Assembly: GCA_018399455.1 (NCBI GenBank)
Contig: JAGYOT010000010.1
Span: 1 to 13,151 of the forward strand
DNA from: Desulfobacterales bacterium
Lineage (GTDB): Bacteria > Desulfobacterota > Desulfobacteria > Desulfobacterales > Desulfosalsimonadaceae
Length of the DNA: 13,151 nt
Direction: 5' to 3'
Positions 7,320-13,151 of the stretch are shown piece after piece. Numbering within the stretch: the stretch's first letter is position 1; each line of letters opens with the position of its first letter. The translations under genes were made by a program, and so were the position numbers. The notes beneath the pieces are model-generated. The model was given only the letters and a program-made list of their open reading frames with translations, searched no databases and had not been told where the DNA came from.

Positions 7320-8874
7320 TTATTCTCCTGCCTTCGATCGAGCAGCGATGCTTTCCACAATAATATTTTCCCTGATGACAATATCGTGAACCCTGGTGGC
7401 ATCAATCCCCGTGTCCCCGAAGGTGCGAATGGCGCCGCAATCGCCTTTTGAGCAGCAGACGTTCGAGAATTTATTGTTTTCGATTACCGTTTCGGCTCCG
7501 AAAATGTCCATGCCGTTATAACCGGTTTTTTTGATCTCATTGTACCGAAAACAATTGTTGAAGCCCGCGTAATCGAGATTCCAGCCCCTGACCCGGATGC
7601 CGTCCCCGTTTTCAGTGCAGGAAGATCCGGAATAGCCGCATCCCAGCCCGGATTTGCCGAGGTTCTCAATCAGGCCGATGTTTTTGATCACGTTATGATG
7701 ATAAACTGAATTGATGGAAAAGGTGTCGATGCCAAAATGGTTCGCCCCGTCGATGGTGTTCCCGTAGATTTGCAGATCATGCCCTCCCCGGTGGCAGTCT
7801 TGTCCCGACGTGGCCCCGTTGATCCAGGAAATCAGCCGAAGCCCCGTATCATCGACATCCCGGACCGTGTTGTTTCGAATAACGAGGTGGCCGTTGGCCG
7901 CATGCCGCATGGATGCGGGCGTGGTGATTCCATTGGCGAACCAGTTCTTCACTTCAAAGTTCTCGACAATGACATGCTCAATGGGCGAGGCGTTGCTTCC
8001 CAGCAGGATACCCCCCGCCCCCCGCGTCTCCTCAGAAAGGATCACCGACCCTTCGATGTTTGAAGGAGGGCCGTCGGATGAACACAGATACACCTTCTCT
8101 TCGTTTTCGTCATAGTAACATTCGCCGTCCTGATCCATTGCGGCCATGGCGTTGTTGATAAAATAGCCCCAGCCCTGACAGGTCCCTCCGTAACAGGACA
8201 TGGCCTTGGAGAGCGTAATCCTTGTCCCCCCGGTCTCTTCAATGATCCGGTTTAAGATCAGCCAGCGCATGGATTTAATATGTACCACCCCGCCTTCCCA
8301 CGAACCGGGGGGGGAGCTCGTTGTCCACAAGGACAGTGTCGGAAACCGCCTGATCAATGGTCGAATAGCCATTGTCATGCGGATCGTCCAGGTTCGGCCA
8401 GCGCGCAAGCAGCAGCCGGCGGCCGTCCCTGAACAGCTGGTTAAGACCAAGGATGCCCGAGGCTCCGGTGCCGAAGCGGGCTGCGTTCCCGCCGGCAGTC
8501 AGGTCGGCCTCATAAATATCGTCCCGGTAGAGCTTCCATCCTGTAACCGGGAGGCTGCCGCTGATAACCGGCTTGTCCCCGCAGCCGCAAGGGTATGACC
8601 CGAAAAAGATTTTGTTATTTTCGGTTCCTGACCAGGTGATATTTAGCGTTTCTTTCCGCCACGTATCGCCGCATTTGAAAAGGACCCGGTCGCCCGGGTC
8701 GAGATGATCAAGGCCGTTTACTTTTTCGATGCTCTGAAGCGGCGTTTTCATTGTCAGACCGGTGTTTGCGTCACTGCCTGTACTTTGGGAGACGTAATAG
8801 GTTGCCGCATCGGCTGATAAACCGATTGTCAGCAGGAAGACAAGAAAACCCAGGGATAGGCTTTTCCAAACCAT
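7320..8874 (-). pseudogene. secreted Cys-rich right-handed parallel beta-helix protein, frameshifted at a C8 run
   Basis: The start at 8874 has AAAGGA at a good distance and a clear signal peptide (MVWKSLSLGFLVFLLTIGLSADA, cut before ATYYVSQ). The mature N-terminus (YYVSQSTGSDANTG, then HLDPGDRVLFKCGDTWR) is the usual entry of polysaccharide-lyase-like beta-helix proteins. The first frame stops at 8275, but similarity continues in another frame from about 8306 to 7320, with repeated coil motifs such as VIRNNTVRDVDDTGLRL, LQIYGNTIDGANHFGID and NGMDIFGAETVIENNKFSN. The switch falls in a run of eight C on the coding strand (8307-8314); seven would restore one 517-aa reading frame. About a dozen Cys suggest disulfides in the periplasm or outside. 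Likely a carbohydrate-binding or -cleaving protein; no catalytic residues identified. It could be a true pseudogene, a phase-variable gene or a sequencing error. Confidence 0.85.
8307..8314 (-). repeat. C8 homopolymer at the frameshift point
   Basis: Eight G on the + strand (eight C in the coding sense) lie exactly where the beta-helix reading frame changes. With seven the product reads ELPPGSWEGGVVHI; with eight it reads ELPPRFVGRRGGTY and stops. Confidence 0.85.
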
Positions 8875-8956
8875 TTTGCGATTCCTTTATTTCACCGGAT
8901 ATTACAGTAAATAAATGGCAAGATCATTATGGACAGTCTTCGCCAGATGATAATTG

Positions 8957-10132
8957 CTACGCCTGTATGGAGTTTGTGCTTTTCTTGAAAACAGGCTCAT
9001 ATTTGATGGCGTCAACCGGGCAGACATTCAAACAGCGGCCGCAGCTGAAACAGTCTGCCGGCATTTTGCTCCCATAAACACGGCCCTCGGCTGCCCCGAG
9101 GGGACACGCCTTCATGCATGCCCCGCATTGGGTACACTTTTCTTTGTCGATATGAACACGGATAATGCTGAATCGTTCAGCAATCCAGGAAATGAACCCG
9201 AAAGGGCAGATGAGCTGACAAAACGGCCGGTATACAAAAAACGACCCCAAAAGACTGAGGATGACGGTCAGCAGAATGCTGAGCGTCTCAAAATCGAGAT
9301 TGAACAGGTTAAAGGGGTTCAGATAATGGTAGATAACCGTTCCTTTCCGGCCTCCTGCAATACCGAACAGAAAAAGCAGCATGACCGCAAAAAGGAAGCC
9401 GCGGATCGTGTTCGTCAGGACGAAAGGAAGTTTATGTTTCTTGATCCTTTTTAGGACCGGGATACTATATATCAATTCCTGAGAAGCCCCAAACGGGCAG
9501 GCCCAGCCACAGATGAGTTTGTTCCCGATGACAGCAAGCGCGATGAAGAAAATAAAGGCTGTCACTTTGGCTGTAGGATCGGCATATAACCCCACCATGG
9601 ACTTGAACACCTTCACTGCCCCTTCCATTGGGTTGGGCGATTTACCCAGCAGAAATCCTGCAATAATTACCGACAGGAGGAGCGAGGCGATGTAAGGGAA
9701 TCGAGGGTACCATCGATTTCTATGCGCGACGCCACACAGATCCGGGCGTCCCAGCCTGGTGAGAAACACAAGTCCCCCTAAAACCAACGCTGCGTAAAAA
9801 TAATACTTGAGCATCGCATCGCGGTGAGAAAGAAGGTGATGTGCCGTGTGCTGGAGCGTCTGCGGTTTGACGCCGAGCATGCTGAGGGGCCTTGTTTTGG
9901 AAACGTCCAGGGCCAGAGCGAGTTCGCGGGCCAGAGCCTTTCCTGTGACTTTAAGCTTTGGCGCAATATCCCGAATCGACATCTCAACGCTGACGTTGAC
10001 CGACTTTGCCGGTTCCCCGGGAGGGGTTACAAAAATGCCGACAGCCATGATCAAAAGCACAGCGGCGACAGTGCCGAAAAGCCATATCCGCTGTTTATGT
10101 GAGAGCAGAAAGAACCATTGCCGCAGGTTCAT
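8957..10132 (-). CDS. membrane-bound polyferredoxin, NapH/YccM-like (4Fe-4S binding protein)
   Basis: A 391-aa inner-membrane protein with about six hydrophobic segments (roughly residues 16-34, 110-126, 148-162, 190-203, 243-260, 284-303). It has two C-x3-CP motifs characteristic of the NapH/NosR/PceC group (C208/C212 in CGWACPFG; C305/C309 in CQLICPFG). Two ferredoxin-type 4Fe-4S sites follow at the cytoplasmic end: Cys 333/336/339/343 and 361/364/367/371. Such proteins pass electrons between the quinone pool and periplasmic redox partners. Between the first and second membrane spans is a helical domain (IRDIAPKLKVTGKALAREL) common to a deltaproteobacterial subgroup. I prefer ATG 10132, preceded by GGAAG, over ATG 10162, which has no ribosome site. 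It has the same orientation as the beta-helix gene, 82 bases away. No partner gene (NapG, FMN-binding or cytochrome) is nearby, so its electron acceptor is unknown. Confidence 0.9.
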   Translation of the reverse strand: MNLRQWFFLLSHKQRIWLFGTVAAVLLIMAVGIFVTPPGEPAKSVNVSVEMSIRDIAPKLKVTGKALARELALALDVSKTRPLSMLGVKPQTLQHTAHHLLSHRDAMLKYYFYAALVLGGLVFLTRLGRPDLCGVAHRNRWYPRFPYIASLLLSVIIAGFLLGKSPNPMEGAVKVFKSMVGLYADPTAKVTAFIFFIALAVIGNKLICGWACPFGASQELIYSIPVLKRIKKHKLPFVLTNTIRGFLFAVMLLFLFGIAGGRKGTVIYHYLNPFNLFNLDFETLSILLTVILSLLGSFFVYRPFCQLICPFGFISWIAERFSIIRVHIDKEKCTQCGACMKACPLGAAEGRVYGSKMPADCFSCGRCLNVCPVDAIKYEPVFKKSTNSIQA

Positions 10133-10219
10133 TGTTCTTCCAACCCTTTCTATTTCCGGCATAGATGAATCCGTATCAATTCTTTATACATTTGCAAGGC
10201 TTTTGATCATAACGATCTT

Positions 10220-10278
10220 ATCCTGTGAGGGCCCTTCGAAATCATCAATATCCAGCGGCCGGAAGGATCACACGGGAT
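10220..10278. repeat. imperfect 59-base inverted repeat downstream of the lipocalin gene
   Basis: ATCCTGTGA (10220-10228) pairs with TCACACGGGAT (10268-10278), and inside it CCTTC/GAAGG pair again. It begins 9 bases past the lipocalin stop. No T-run follows on the minus strand. It could be a weak terminator or an mRNA-stabilising hairpin; the arms do not carry convincing attC core boxes. Confidence 0.35.
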
Positions 10279-10286
10279 GAGGGCGC

Positions 10287-10799
10287 TTAGTGATGATCGA
10301 CAAATATCAATTTGCTGGTGTCAAACCCCATTGCTGCTGCTTTTGTAATGAGGGTATTCTTTAAATCCTTTTCTATTTCCGGATTTCTATATAGAATCCA
10401 TAAATAGGATTTGTCAGGCCCGCACACCAGCGCATACTGATAATTCTCATGATCCAGTTCAAACACAATATAGGAACCATAAAAGGGTCCAAAGAAAGAG
10501 ACCTTCAGGTAGCCTATGGTTGTTCCTCGAACGAAATAGGCCTTCCCCTCGGCTTCTTTCCATTCTTTTTCTTTCTCAGAGTATCCGCGGTTTAATACTC
10601 TAACTCCACCGTCCTCTCGCAAACTGTAGTTTGCCGTTACCCTGGTCAACCCACGCTCAAAAGGATGATCCAGCCTGGCAATTTCATACCACTTTCCCAG
10701 ATATTTTTCTATTTCGAAATTATCAACGGGTTTTACGTTTTCCGGAATTCCAACACATCCAGCCAAAAATAAAATTAATACTATTGAAATCTTTCTCAT
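10287..10799 (-). CDS. blc: bacterial lipocalin, outer-membrane lipoprotein (Blc type)
   Basis: The 170-aa length is normal for Blc. The N-terminus is a lipoprotein signal (ISIVLILFL) with lipobox LAGC and acylated Cys15; Val16 follows rather than Asp, so export to the outer membrane is expected. The lipocalin hallmark GKWYEIARLDHPFERGL is at the start of the barrel, followed by strand patterns NYSLREDGGVRVLNRGY and GSYIVFELD, then YALVCGPDKSYLWILYRNP and a C-terminal helix. Blc proteins bind fatty acids or lysophospholipids and help maintain membranes under stress. ATG 10799 is the probable start; the GTG just before it is less likely. The ribosome site is weak (GAGTGAG). The gene is AT-rich compared with the polyferredoxin and the cation-transporter genes on either side, which fits acquisition by transfer; lipocalins are frequent integron cassettes, but no attC is certain here. 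Confidence 0.92.
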   Translation of the reverse strand: MRKISIVLILFLAGCVGIPENVKPVDNFEIEKYLGKWYEIARLDHPFERGLTRVTANYSLREDGGVRVLNRGYSEKEKEWKEAEGKAYFVRGTTIGYLKVSFFGPFYGSYIVFELDHENYQYALVCGPDKSYLWILYRNPEIEKDLKNTLITKAAAMGFDTSKLIFVDHH

Positions 10800-11130
10800 C
10801 ACTCACTCTAAGTTTGAGGTTCAACGCTGCGTTTTGCGGTAAGGGGCCGATCAGGCAGCAACGGCTTGTCGGCCACCCGGCTCCGGAGTATTCCAAATTC
10901 TCTGCACCGGCTAAATCCTGCGAACGACCGGTAGCTCGCTTATTTTGTTTCAAATTTTCGTGATCAATAAAACTTATCTGAACCACCCTTGATGCACTCG
11001 TAAAAAGTCAGTTTTTGGATGGCAAAGAAAAAAGTTCAAGCCCAATTTAAGATCAGAGGGCGTCGCAAATCCCGAGGAATTGCCTTTTTCGAAAAATTGT
11101 TTCAGAACGGGTCGACTCGATCCCAAAAAG
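10800..11130. other. 331-base gap with hairpin and a possible dispersed repeat
   Basis: No convincing gene is present. GGCCGA (10845-10850) and TCGGCC (10869-10874) form a 6-bp stem in a GC-rich stretch. From about 10990 to 11060 the sequence GATGCACTCGTAAAAAGTC and the AT-rich tract after it resemble an intergenic repeat I recall from deltaproteobacterial genomes; this recollection is unchecked. A 51-codon frame at 11019-11174 runs through it into the transporter gene and is probably chance. Confidence 0.4.
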
Positions 11131-11778
11131 CTACCCAGCCCCCGAGGACTCCCCTGCGGACCTGGATTCCGTAATCGATTGCCGCCCCTGCCAAATCATG
11201 AAGGGCGCCATCGCGAGCGCGGCCGCGGGATCGGCCCAACACCAACCGAACAACGCATTCAGCAACAATCCGACAAGCAACGCGGCTGACAGATAAGCGC
11301 ATAACAAGGTTTCCATCGCATCCGCCTCAAGCGCCCGGCTGCTCATCTCTCGCCCGGTTCGCTGTTTAAAATAGGCAAGTACAGGCATCACTACCAGGGA
11401 AAGCAGGGCAAGAACAATTCCGACCGGAGATTCTGCAGGCGGGACCTGGCGAACAAACGACAGGGCCGAATCGACAATAACATAAACAGCGAGCAGAAAG
11501 AAAGTGACTCCCACCAGCAGATGAGCGATTCGGTCGGCTCTTTCGCGTTCTTCAGCGGAAGCCTCCGGCCCGGCTCGACGCAGCCTCCAAAGCACGAAGA
11601 GAGCAGAGGACACTTCAATCAAACTGTCAGCACCAAAACCGATCAGGGCCGTGCTGCTCGCGACAGCTCCAGACGCGACAGCAACAACCGCCTCAACCAC
11701 ATTCCATCCGGTAGTTAACCATTCCAGGCGGAATGCTCTGCGGTGAAGCCGATATTGTTCATTCTGTGAAATGGTCAT
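11131..11778 (-). CDS. minimal cation diffusion facilitator-like transporter (membrane domain only)
   Basis: The protein has 215 aa and about six membrane segments: WNVVEAVVAVASGAVASSTALIGF, then SALFVLWRL, a third and fourth near HLLVGVTFFLLAVYVIV and GIVLALLSLVVMPVLAYF, and two at the end. The GADSLIEVSSAL and LEADAMETLLCAYLSAALL segments match the two metal-site helices of the CDF family, which exports Zn, Fe, Co or similar ions by proton exchange. Two things differ from standard members: the cytoplasmic C-terminal domain is absent, and the second metal helix has Cys where the usual HxxxD pattern has Asp. Small membrane-only relatives with the same CAYLS sequence do exist to my knowledge. 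AAAGGA touches ATG 11784 but is 6 bases from ATG 11778, so I use the latter. The gene is GC-richer than the lipocalin gene downstream of it. Substrate unknown. Confidence 0.85.
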   Translation of the reverse strand: MTISQNEQYRLHRRAFRLEWLTTGWNVVEAVVAVASGAVASSTALIGFGADSLIEVSSALFVLWRLRRAGPEASAEERERADRIAHLLVGVTFFLLAVYVIVDSALSFVRQVPPAESPVGIVLALLSLVVMPVLAYFKQRTGREMSSRALEADAMETLLCAYLSAALLVGLLLNALFGWCWADPAAALAMAPFMIWQGRQSITESRSAGESSGAG

Positions 11779-11939
11779 CGGCATTCCTTTAAATATGGCC
11801 TTCTGAGGGTAACCTGACGCTTTGAAGGATCATATCGGTTTGTTTCATGCGATGTCTCTGTTTTGCAGGGATGGAACACAAACGCTCGGCCGATTGCTAC
11901 CCTCTGCCGGTGAAACGGTCGGCTGGCGTCTTCTGCACC

Positions 11940-12428
11940 CTATTTCAGGGGTGTTTTTGAAAGTACTACGTCATCAATCCAGACGGTGCCTTTGCCATTG
12001 ATCACGATATTGAGGGTAATTTTTTCTGGCTGCTGTCCCTTCTGAAACCTGAAAGGGGTCTTTATCGATGTCCAATCTGATTCTCCCCTGACGGGATCAT
12101 TTATTCCCTTGGAGAAATACGGACTTCCGCCAACATGTGCCCACATTTCCAGATAAGCAGCGCCTTCGAGGTTACTTTTGACCCTGGCTTTGTAAATCAG
12201 TTGTGCGTTTTCGATATCCAAACCCTTAACTTCGCCAAGACAGATAGTCGTGGCATGCTTGGTCGTGATCCGGATTGACCCTTTGCCTTCCGTCTTCACT
12301 TCCGGGTCGGTTTGAATGGTTGTGCCCAGGGCGGCGGCATCGTCCAGGCTCAACTTCTTGAGCACGTCGGCTGTCGCGAGGTTGTAACCCAAGGCCAGGA
12401 TGAGTAGCGTGATAACAGAACTTTTCAT
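11940..12428 (-). CDS. secreted protein with a carbohydrate-binding-like beta-sandwich
   Basis: A 162-aa protein that starts with a signal peptide (MKSSVITLLILALGYNLATA) after a strong ribosome site AAGGAG. The remainder is rich in beta-strands: GKGSIRITTKHATTICLGEV, AQLIYKARVKSNLEGAAYLEMWAHV, then WTSIKTPFRF, KITLNIVINGKGTVWIDDVVLSKTP. The order, with a closing WIDDV strand, is typical of the jelly-roll domains found in carbohydrate-binding modules such as CBM4/9-like groups. No enzyme residues are apparent, so it is probably a stand-alone periplasmic or extracellular binding protein. It lies alone, 155 bases from the transporter and 121 from the small membrane protein, with the same orientation. 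I do not recognise the exact family. Confidence 0.75.
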   Translation of the reverse strand: MKSSVITLLILALGYNLATADVLKKLSLDDAAALGTTIQTDPEVKTEGKGSIRITTKHATTICLGEVKGLDIENAQLIYKARVKSNLEGAAYLEMWAHVGGSPYFSKGINDPVRGESDWTSIKTPFRFQKGQQPEKITLNIVINGKGTVWIDDVVLSKTPLK

Positions 12429-12501
12429 AGGCTCTCCTTAAAGTTTTCGAAATTAGGGTGTCATTTCGTTTTTTTTATGAATACGGCGGTCGACCCCGGC
12501 G

Positions 12502-12554
12502 CCTAAACACCACGGCTAATCAGCTGCATGGTTTTTTGCATCGCCTGAGTTAGC
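12502..12554 (-). repeat. attC-like palindrome overlapping the stop of the 74-aa gene
   Basis: GCTAATCAG (12515-12523) pairs with CTGAGTTAGC (12545-12554), leaving one extra base, and an inner GC/TGCA match continues the stem. On the minus strand the left box AGCTAAC contains the TAA stop of the small membrane gene, as often happens at integron cassette ends. The order CCTAAAC, CTAAT, GCTGC on the + strand is shared with the palindrome near 12877. Read in the + direction a T-rich stretch follows the stem (TTTTTATATTTT), so a terminator for + transcription is the alternative. Confidence 0.35.
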
Positions 12555-12774
12555 TTTTTATATTTTCATCTTCTGAATTTTTCATTTTTCTAACCAGAGG
12601 AATAATGAAAACAATACAGGATAGTAAAAAGATAACACTGCCAGTAAGTATCAAGGTGTCTTGATTCTTAAGGCTTGATGCGATGAAAAAAATAGCGCAT
12701 AAAACAAAGAGTATCCAACCCACTAAATGAAGCATATCCTCTTGTTCTTTATGATTTTCGCGGATGTTTTTCAT
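12550..12774 (-). CDS. small two-helix membrane protein of unknown function
   Basis: The 74-aa product has two hydrophobic segments (LVGWILFVLCAIFFIASSL, about residues 17-35, and LILTGSVIFLLSCIVFIIPLV, about 41-61) and a basic, then acidic, C-terminal tail. The likely orientation puts both ends in the cytoplasm. AAGGAG lies 17 bases before ATG 12774, too far for an ideal site; the inner ATG 12735 (MLHLVGWILF) has GAGG very close and is similar to the usual first residues of a small family of hypothetical proteins that I recall. Either start is possible. The gene is AT-rich and lies between two attC-like palindromes, so it may be an acquired cassette. No function can be given. Confidence 0.65.
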   Translation of the reverse strand: MKNIRENHKEQEDMLHLVGWILFVLCAIFFIASSLKNQDTLILTGSVIFLLSCIVFIIPLVRKMKNSEDENIKS

Positions 12775-12876
12775 TTGATTGTTTGCTGTTTCTCCTTCTC
12801 ATTGAGATCATATAATGTCACAAATAACCGGCAACGATAGCTAATACGTTCATTTTCTATTTTTTATCTCCTAAAC

Positions 12877-12966
12877 GTCTAATGCTGCCCATAACCGGCA
12901 GCTAAAGGAATGGTGCAAACAAAGGAGCTGCGCTTTTCACTGTCCGGATTGATGGGCTTGATAAGT
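12877..12966. repeat. attC-like nested palindrome
   Basis: GTCTAAT (12877-12883) matches the attC box RYYYAAC at 6 of 7 positions, and GATAAGT (12960-12966) matches GTTRRRY at 6 of 7. Between them the halves pair in nested order: GCCCAT (12887-12892) with ATGGGC (12952-12957), CCGG (12895-12898) with CCGG (12944-12947), and, as a competing inner stem, GCAGCT (12898-12903) with AGCTGC (12926-12931). This is the architecture and length of an integron attC site, though the right box differs from the usual GTTAGGC and no integrase gene is in the window. Confidence 0.45.
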
Positions 12967-13037
12967 TGATTTACTCAACTTTCGGGGTTACGATCTAGAC
13001 GAAATTTAAATTCAACATACTGAGATTATTATTAGTA

Positions 13038-13066
13038 TTGACGGACTTCGCTTTTTTTGATACTTT
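13038..13066 (+). promoter_or_regulatory. possible promoter for the transposase gene
   Basis: TTGACG (13038-13043) and TACTTT (13061-13066) are 17 bases apart. The -35 is good, the -10 poor. A start near 13073 would lie inside the loop of the surrounding inverted repeat. Confidence 0.35.
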
Positions 13067-13108
13067 TATTGCACCAAACAAAAAAGCTAAAAAAAGGAAG
13101 CCCGTCAA
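13038..13108. repeat. long inverted repeat that covers the transposase ribosome site
   Basis: The left arm 13038-13058 (TTGACGGACTTCG then C and seven T) and the right arm 13089-13108 (seven A, GGAAGCCCGTCAA) are complementary over about 20 positions with one mismatch and one extra base; the loop is 30 bases. The right arm includes the AAGGA ribosome site at 13094-13098. A transcript that enters from the left would fold and hide that site. Confidence 0.75.
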
Positions 13109-13109
13109 A

Positions 13110-13151
13110 ATGAAGCATACACAAATTATATCGCAAAATCAAACAATAAGC
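13110..13151 (+). CDS. probable transposase, first 14 codons only
   Basis: ATG 13110 follows AAGGA (13094-13098) and starts a frame, MKHTQIISQNQTIS, that is open to the window edge. The residues resemble the N-termini of IS1380/IS4-type DDE transposases, and the upstream inverted repeat over the ribosome site is the usual arrangement at the head of an insertion sequence. Fourteen residues cannot prove a family, so the identity rests mainly on context. Confidence 0.45.
   Translation, partial: MKHTQIISQNQTIS

Larger units (their letters stand above)
12775..13109. other. 335-base AT-rich gap holding an attC-like site and the front of an insertion sequence
   Basis: I see no gene. It contains, in order, about 90 bases of AT-rich sequence, the palindrome at 12877-12966, a 7-bp perfect hairpin at 12963-12981 (AAGTTGA/TCAACTT, 5-base loop), an AT-rich stretch, and the large inverted repeat at 13038-13108. 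The left end of the presumed insertion sequence should be somewhere between 12960 and 13038 but cannot be fixed without its right end. Confidence 0.5.

Noticed and set aside
8954..9454. A 166-codon plus-strand open frame opposite the polyferredoxin gene
   Set aside because: The opposite strand encodes intact ferredoxin cysteine motifs; this frame is charged, low in structure and unlike any family I know.
10820..10874. attC-like site upstream of the lipocalin gene
   Set aside because: There is a GGCCGA/TCGGCC stem and some symmetry, but no RYYYAAC/GTTRRRY pair; kept only as a hairpin in the gap description.
10723..10986. An 87-codon minus-strand frame overlapping the start of the lipocalin gene
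   Set aside because: It would replace the lipoprotein signal by an out-of-frame sequence, and no ribosome site or domain is visible.
11019..11174. A 51-codon plus-strand frame starting MAKKKVQAQFKIRGRR
   Set aside because: Its basic start looks like a ribosomal or DNA-binding protein, but no ribosome site precedes it and it runs antisense into the transporter gene; probably chance in a repeat.
11805..11904. Perfect 7-bp inverted repeat GAGGGTA / TACCCTC separated by 86 bases
   Set aside because: The arms are short and the loop long; terminal boxes do not fit attC consensus, so chance is likely.
12545..12566. Intrinsic terminator for a plus-strand transcript (stem followed by TTTTTATATTTT)
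   Set aside because: No plus-strand gene lies upstream; both neighbouring genes are on the minus strand, so the T-rich stretch is more simply the 3' coding end of the small membrane gene.

Overview
The window reads as a chromosomal segment of a deltaproteobacterial (Desulfobacterota-type, probably sulfate-reducing or syntrophic) organism. This is inferred from gene content rather than from any phylogenetic marker: a LivF-type ATPase with a basic C-terminal tail beside a divergent acyl-CoA synthetase, a CoA-transferase fused to a GNAT domain, and a NapH-like polyferredoxin. No rRNA, tRNA or CRISPR was seen.

Left part (1-2983, all +): a LivF-type ABC ATPase (90-887), a universal stress protein (1010-1420) and an AMP-forming acyl-CoA synthetase homologue (1463-2983). 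Together they suggest uptake and CoA activation of an organic acid, although the ligase lacks the usual A10 lysine. Immediately downstream on the opposite strand is a decayed sensor kinase: a PAS remnant joined out of frame to the first strand of a receiver domain (2985-3579).

Middle (3580-6134): after a 280-base gap with a 15-bp tandem repeat come a 623-aa acetyl-CoA hydrolase/CoA-transferase fused to a GNAT acetyltransferase (3861-5732) and a small PII-like protein (5796-6086). They look like one transcription unit for CoA-ester metabolism and its control. In the transferase, Gln239 sits where relatives have the catalytic Glu.

Centre-right (6134-10132, all -): a C-terminal J-domain protein whose N-terminus resembles IS1634-type transposases, a secreted Cys-rich parallel beta-helix protein broken by a run of eight C, and a membrane-bound polyferredoxin of the NapH/YccM type.

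Right part (10163-13151): a looser accessory stretch of short minus-strand genes with long gaps: a Blc-type lipocalin lipoprotein, a minimal CDF-like cation transporter, a secreted beta-sandwich-like protein and a 74-aa two-helix membrane protein. The last is bracketed by two related palindromes that resemble integron attC sites. The window ends in the first 14 codons of a probable transposase, whose ribosome binding site lies inside one arm of a long inverted repeat. No complete new system can be demonstrated. The points most worth following are the CoA-transferase-GNAT/PII unit, the attC-like pair, and the translational shield in front of the transposase.
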